From assembly GCA_041576975.1 (NCBI GenBank), contig JBFGJY010000086.1:1-7921 (forward strand): 7,921 bases of DNA, in the 5' to 3' direction. The stretch comes from JBFGJY01 sp041576975 (GTDB lineage: Bacteria > Pseudomonadota > Gammaproteobacteria > UBA4575). This document shows, one piece after another, positions 5,465-7,921 of this stretch. The position numbers were made by a program, and so were the translations under genes. Below the pieces are notes generated by a model, which saw nothing but the letters and a program-made list of their open reading frames with translations, had not been told where the DNA came from and did no database searches. How positions within the stretch are numbered: the first letter of the stretch is position 1; the number at the start of each line of letters is the position of its first letter.

Positions 5465-5566
5465 ACCTTGCTCATCTTTTACAATTAGATATGCGCCGTG
5501 TCGGCTAACAACTTTTGCAGGATACTCTTCGATAACTACAGACGGCTGAAAGATTGAACTTAGAAA
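5465..5566 (-). other. Upstream open frame of rsgA without a canonical start
   Basis: These 34 in-frame codons precede GTG 5464 and contain PAKVVSRHGAYLIVKDEQG, which aligns by eye with the early OB-fold of RsgA proteins. Non-canonical candidates are ATC at 5554-5552 (five bases after the cytochrome stop), ATC at 5533-5531 and ATT further down. Out-of-frame ATG at about 5479 meets a stop after four codons. Confidence 0.6.
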
Positions 5567-5850
5567 TTATAATATTTTTCGTTTAAATAATGTTGGACAT
5601 TTTGCTGCTGATCTGTCGACCAATTCAATCCGAGGCTAGATTGGCATCGATTGACTTGCTTTGCCAGAGAGTCTAAGGATGTAACTCTACGATTTTCTCT
5701 GGTATACAGCACCGATCCATCACCACCTGTCATTGCAGTATGACAAGCAATACAATTATCTTGATGTAATTTACTGCCAAGTTGCAAGTCTGCAGCACTT
5801 AGATGAGATGTAAAAAAGCAAAATAACAAGGCTATAGTCAGTATTTTCAT
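5560..5850 (-). CDS. Small exported monohaem c-type cytochrome
   Basis: Probable periplasmic electron carrier. From ATG 5850 the protein has 96 residues: a signal peptide (MKILTIALLF..., basic then hydrophobic, likely cut near SAA at 18-20), then one haem-binding motif C33-I-A-C36-H37 and a conserved-looking YTRENRRV segment (49-56), and an Asn/Trp/Tyr-rich C-terminus. An upstream in-frame ATG at 5889 would add 13 residues (MANKLLYRP...) ahead of the signal peptide; I prefer 5850 because it gives a normal export signal, although neither start has a clear Shine-Dalgarno. No Met stands at a usual distal haem-ligand position: the only one after the haem motif is M40, three residues on. C69 (VNRCQ) is an extra cysteine. 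It precedes rsgA and diverges from orn. The partner is unknown. Confidence 0.88.
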   Translation of the reverse strand: MKILTIALLFCFFTSHLSAADLQLGSKLHQDNCIACHTAMTGGDGSVLYTRENRRVTSLDSLAKQVNRCQSSLGLNWSTDQQQNVQHYLNEKYYNF

Positions 5851-5925
5851 TCGATAAATGTAAGGTCTATATAATAATTTGTTGGCCATGTGTGTATCAT
5901 ATATAAAAAGGATAAGTAAATACTA

Positions 5926-6477
5926 ATGTCAAAGAGTCCTGATAATCTGATATGGATAGATTTAGAGATGACGGGCTTGAATCCTTTTGAAGACCGTATT
6001 ATAGAGATAGCAACAATCATTACCGATAAAAACCTGCAAGAATTAGCGGTCGGACCTGTTTTAGCAATTAATCAAGCGCCGTCTTTGTTAAAGTCAATGG
6101 ATGGATGGAATACAGAACAGCATGCTAAATCAGGACTAACGGACCGCGTAAAAAACAGCTCTATCAATGAAAGGGATGCAGAAAAAGCCACACTTGAATT
6201 TCTTGAACAATATGCACCAATTAATAGTTCTCCGATGTGTGGTAATAGTATCTGTCAAGATCGACGATTCTTGGCACGTCTTATGCCTGAATTAGAGAAT
6301 TATTTTCATTATCGAAATCTTGATGTCAGCACTTTAAAAGAACTTGCACGGCGATGGTATCCTGAAATTGCTAAGGGTTTCGTCAAAGAGTCCAAGCACC
6401 TTGCCTTAGATGATATACGTGATTCCATAGAGGAACTTAAGTATTACCGAAAACATTTATTACAAAATATTCAATAA
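5926..6477 (+). CDS. orn: Oligoribonuclease (3'-5' exoribonuclease)
   Basis: DEDDh-family exonuclease that degrades RNAs of 2-5 nucleotides, chiefly dinucleotides, to mononucleotides, completing mRNA decay and clearing pGpG from cyclic-di-GMP turnover. The catalytic set is intact and carries E. coli numbering: D12 and E14 in WIDLEMTGL, D112 in NSICQDRRF, H158 and D163 in KHLALDDI. The LDVSTLKELARRW block (132-144) is typical. It has 183 residues against 181 in E. coli. The ATG at 5926 has AAGGA at 5908-5912, a rather long 13 bases away. It is divergent from the cytochrome/rsgA pair; orn beside rsgA is a frequent gammaproteobacterial arrangement. Its stop is six bases from the nadB stop, tail to tail, with no terminator visible between them. 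Confidence 0.98.
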   Translation: MSKSPDNLIWIDLEMTGLNPFEDRIIEIATIITDKNLQELAVGPVLAINQAPSLLKSMDGWNTEQHAKSGLTDRVKNSSINERDAEKATLEFLEQYAPINSSPMCGNSICQDRRFLARLMPELENYFHYRNLDVSTLKELARRWYPEIAKGFVKESKHLALDDIRDSIEELKYYRKHLLQNIQ

Positions 6478-6483
6478 AGAAAC

Positions 6484-7921
6484 TTATAAAGAGGCTGCAT
6501 ATATAGGTTTAGCTGTCGTAATTTCTGTCATGGGATCAAGAATAGTGTCTACATTTTCTAACTTGAGATCAGGGCTTGGGTAATCTAAAGTGTAATGCAA
6601 ACCACGACTTTCTTTTCTTGATAATGCACTTCGAATTATTAGATCCGCTACTAGAGTTAAGTTTCTTAATTCGATTAAGTCACTACTAACACGGAAGTTA
6701 CTATAGTACTCGTCAATTTCTGAGGTGAGTAAATCAACACGATGTTTAGCGCGTTGTAGTCGCTTATTAGTACGCACTATGCCAACATAATCCCACATGA
6801 ATCTTCTTAACTCATCCCAGTTATGTGAGACCACAATTTCTTCATCTGGCTCAGTCACACGGCTTTCATCCCAGGGTGGAATTTTTATATTTGATATGTT
6901 TTGAGTTTTACGTGAATTAATATCATTACTGGCCGAGCTTGCAAATACTAAGCATTCAAGTAAGGAATTACTGGCCATACGGTTCGCGCCGTGTAAACCT
7001 GTATGTGTAGTTTCGCCAATTGCATATAAATTATTGATATCCGTCCGGCCATGTAAATCTGTTGTAACTCCACCACATGTATAATGTGCAGCAGGTACTA
7101 CTGGTACGGGTTCTTTAGACATGTCATAACCCAACTTCAAACAACGTGCATACACATTTGGGAAATGAGTTTCAATAAACTTTTTTGGTTTGTGACTAAT
7201 ATCCAGATACACACAGTCAATACCAAGTTGTTTCATTTTGTAATCAATAGCACGTGCTACGATATCGCGTGGAGCAAGCACTCCACGAGCATCAAATTCA
7301 TGTACAAACTCTGTTCCATCAGGTAGTAATAACCTGCCGCCTTCACCGCGTACCGTTTCAGTAATTAAGTACGATTTTGCGCTTGGATGATAAAGACAAG
7401 TAGGGTGGAATTGCATGAACTCCATATTCGCGACACGACAACCTGCGCGCCATGCCATTGCAATACCATCACCTGAGGCACCATCAGGGTTACTTGTATA
7501 CAAATAAACTTTGCTAGCACCACCTGTGGCCAACACAACATACTTAGCCCTAAATGTCTCTATCTTATGATGTTTTATGTTAAGTACATATGCGCCTACA
7601 CACTGATTACCCGTCTTTTGTTTTTGATCATAGAAGAGTTTATACGTAGTGATTAAATCGATAGCAATGTGGTTGTCAAAAAGACTAATATTTTTATTTT
7701 CAGATGTGTTTTTGATTAGAGCATTTTCTATTGCCCAACCAGTAGCATCTGCAGCATGCACTACTCTGCGGTGGGTATGCCCACCCTCGCGAGTTAAGTG
7801 TAAGTAGGATTTGCCATCCAAACCCATCTCATGTGTAAATTTAACTCCGATTTTGGTCAGCCAGGAGATCATTTCCTTGCCTTGCGTGACCGCATGCTGT
7901 ACAGCGGTTTCATCACAAAGG
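6484..7921 (-). CDS. nadB: L-aspartate oxidase, 5' end beyond window
   Basis: FAD enzyme that oxidises L-aspartate to iminoaspartate, the first step of de novo NAD synthesis, passing the product to quinolinate synthase (NadA). The frame is open through the right edge (LCDETAVQHAV... upstream of Met 7872-7870), so Met 7872 is internal. About 478 residues are visible of the usual 540 or so; the N-terminal dinucleotide-binding GxGxxG region lies outside. Counting from Met 7872: LTREGGHTHRR (26-36), LATGGASKVY (114-123), GDGIAMAWRAG (134-144), GEGGRLL (176-182), PRDIVARAID (201-210), VPAAHYTCGGV (259-269) with the active-site His, GANRMASNSLLE (295-306) with the conserved Arg, and the C-terminal helical domain with ESRGLHYTLDYP (421-432). 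This separates it from SdhA/FrdA, which lack the last motif. Convergent with orn. Confidence 0.97.
   Translation of the reverse strand, partial: LCDETAVQHAVTQGKEMISWLTKIGVKFTHEMGLDGKSYLHLTREGGHTHRRVVHAADATGWAIENALIKNTSENKNISLFDNHIAIDLITTYKLFYDQKQKTGNQCVGAYVLNIKHHKIETFRAKYVVLATGGASKVYLYTSNPDGASGDGIAMAWRAGCRVANMEFMQFHPTCLYHPSAKSYLITETVRGEGGRLLLPDGTEFVHEFDARGVLAPRDIVARAIDYKMKQLGIDCVYLDISHKPKKFIETHFPNVYARCLKLGYDMSKEPVPVVPAAHYTCGGVTTDLHGRTDINNLYAIGETTHTGLHGANRMASNSLLECLVFASSASNDINSRKTQNISNIKIPPWDESRVTEPDEEIVVSHNWDELRRFMWDYVGIVRTNKRLQRAKHRVDLLTSEIDEYYSNFRVSSDLIELRNLTLVADLIIRSALSRKESRGLHYTLDYPSPDLKLENVDTILDPMTEITTAKPIYAASL

Noticed and set aside
5851..5889. Longer cytochrome start at ATG 5889
   Set aside because: It would put 13 residues in front of a normal signal peptide and has no Shine-Dalgarno; ATG 5850 is more likely, though not certain.
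7084..7326. Plus-strand open frame opposite nadB
   Set aside because: Trp/Phe/His/Cys-rich composition typical of an antisense shadow of nadB.
7870..7872. Met 7872 as the start of nadB
   Set aside because: The frame continues to the window edge with residues that match the family, so this Met is internal.

Overview
The window looks like ordinary, moderately AT-rich chromosome from a gammaproteobacterium. The encoded proteins (DnaX, YbaB, RecR, Orn, RsgA, NadB) line up motif for motif with their Escherichia coli counterparts, and catalytic residues in DnaX and Orn fall at the same residue numbers. The order SRP RNA - dnaX - ybaB - recR is a recurrent bacterial gene order. No phage, transposon, CRISPR or defence locus is visible. 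A genus cannot be named from this sequence.

Layout. Positions 1-336 (minus strand): the first nine codons of an RNA-recognition-motif protein, preceded by a cold-shock-domain protein; a GC-rich hairpin separates the two. Positions 337-661: a non-coding gap with competing short inverted repeats. Positions 662-1404 (plus): a possible 47-residue small protein, then a 195-residue membrane protein of unknown function with a conspicuous Cys/His pattern. Positions 1405-1933: mostly non-coding, with a palindromic hairpin and a minus-strand reading frame that looks like a small membrane protein broken by an amber codon. Positions 1934-2043: the SRP (4.5S) RNA gene. Positions 2087-4632 (plus): dnaX, ybaB and recR in a tight operon, giving the replication clamp loader, a nucleoid-associated protein and a recombinational repair mediator. 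Positions 4658-5850 (minus): rsgA (ribosome maturation GTPase) and a small exported c-type cytochrome. Position 5926 onward: orn (oligoribonuclease, plus), converging on nadB (L-aspartate oxidase, minus), which runs off the right edge.

The most interesting points are these. (1) A run of eight A within dnaX is placed so that slippage gives a 431-residue gamma-like product instead of the 526-residue tau-like one, and slippage in either direction ends within a few codons. (2) The rsgA frame continues upstream of its only canonical start through residues that look like genuine OB-fold, but it has no ATG, GTG, TTG or CTG there. (3) The small ORF and Cys/His membrane-protein pair have strong ribosome binding sites and no known role. 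I found no convincing evidence of a wholly new multi-gene system.
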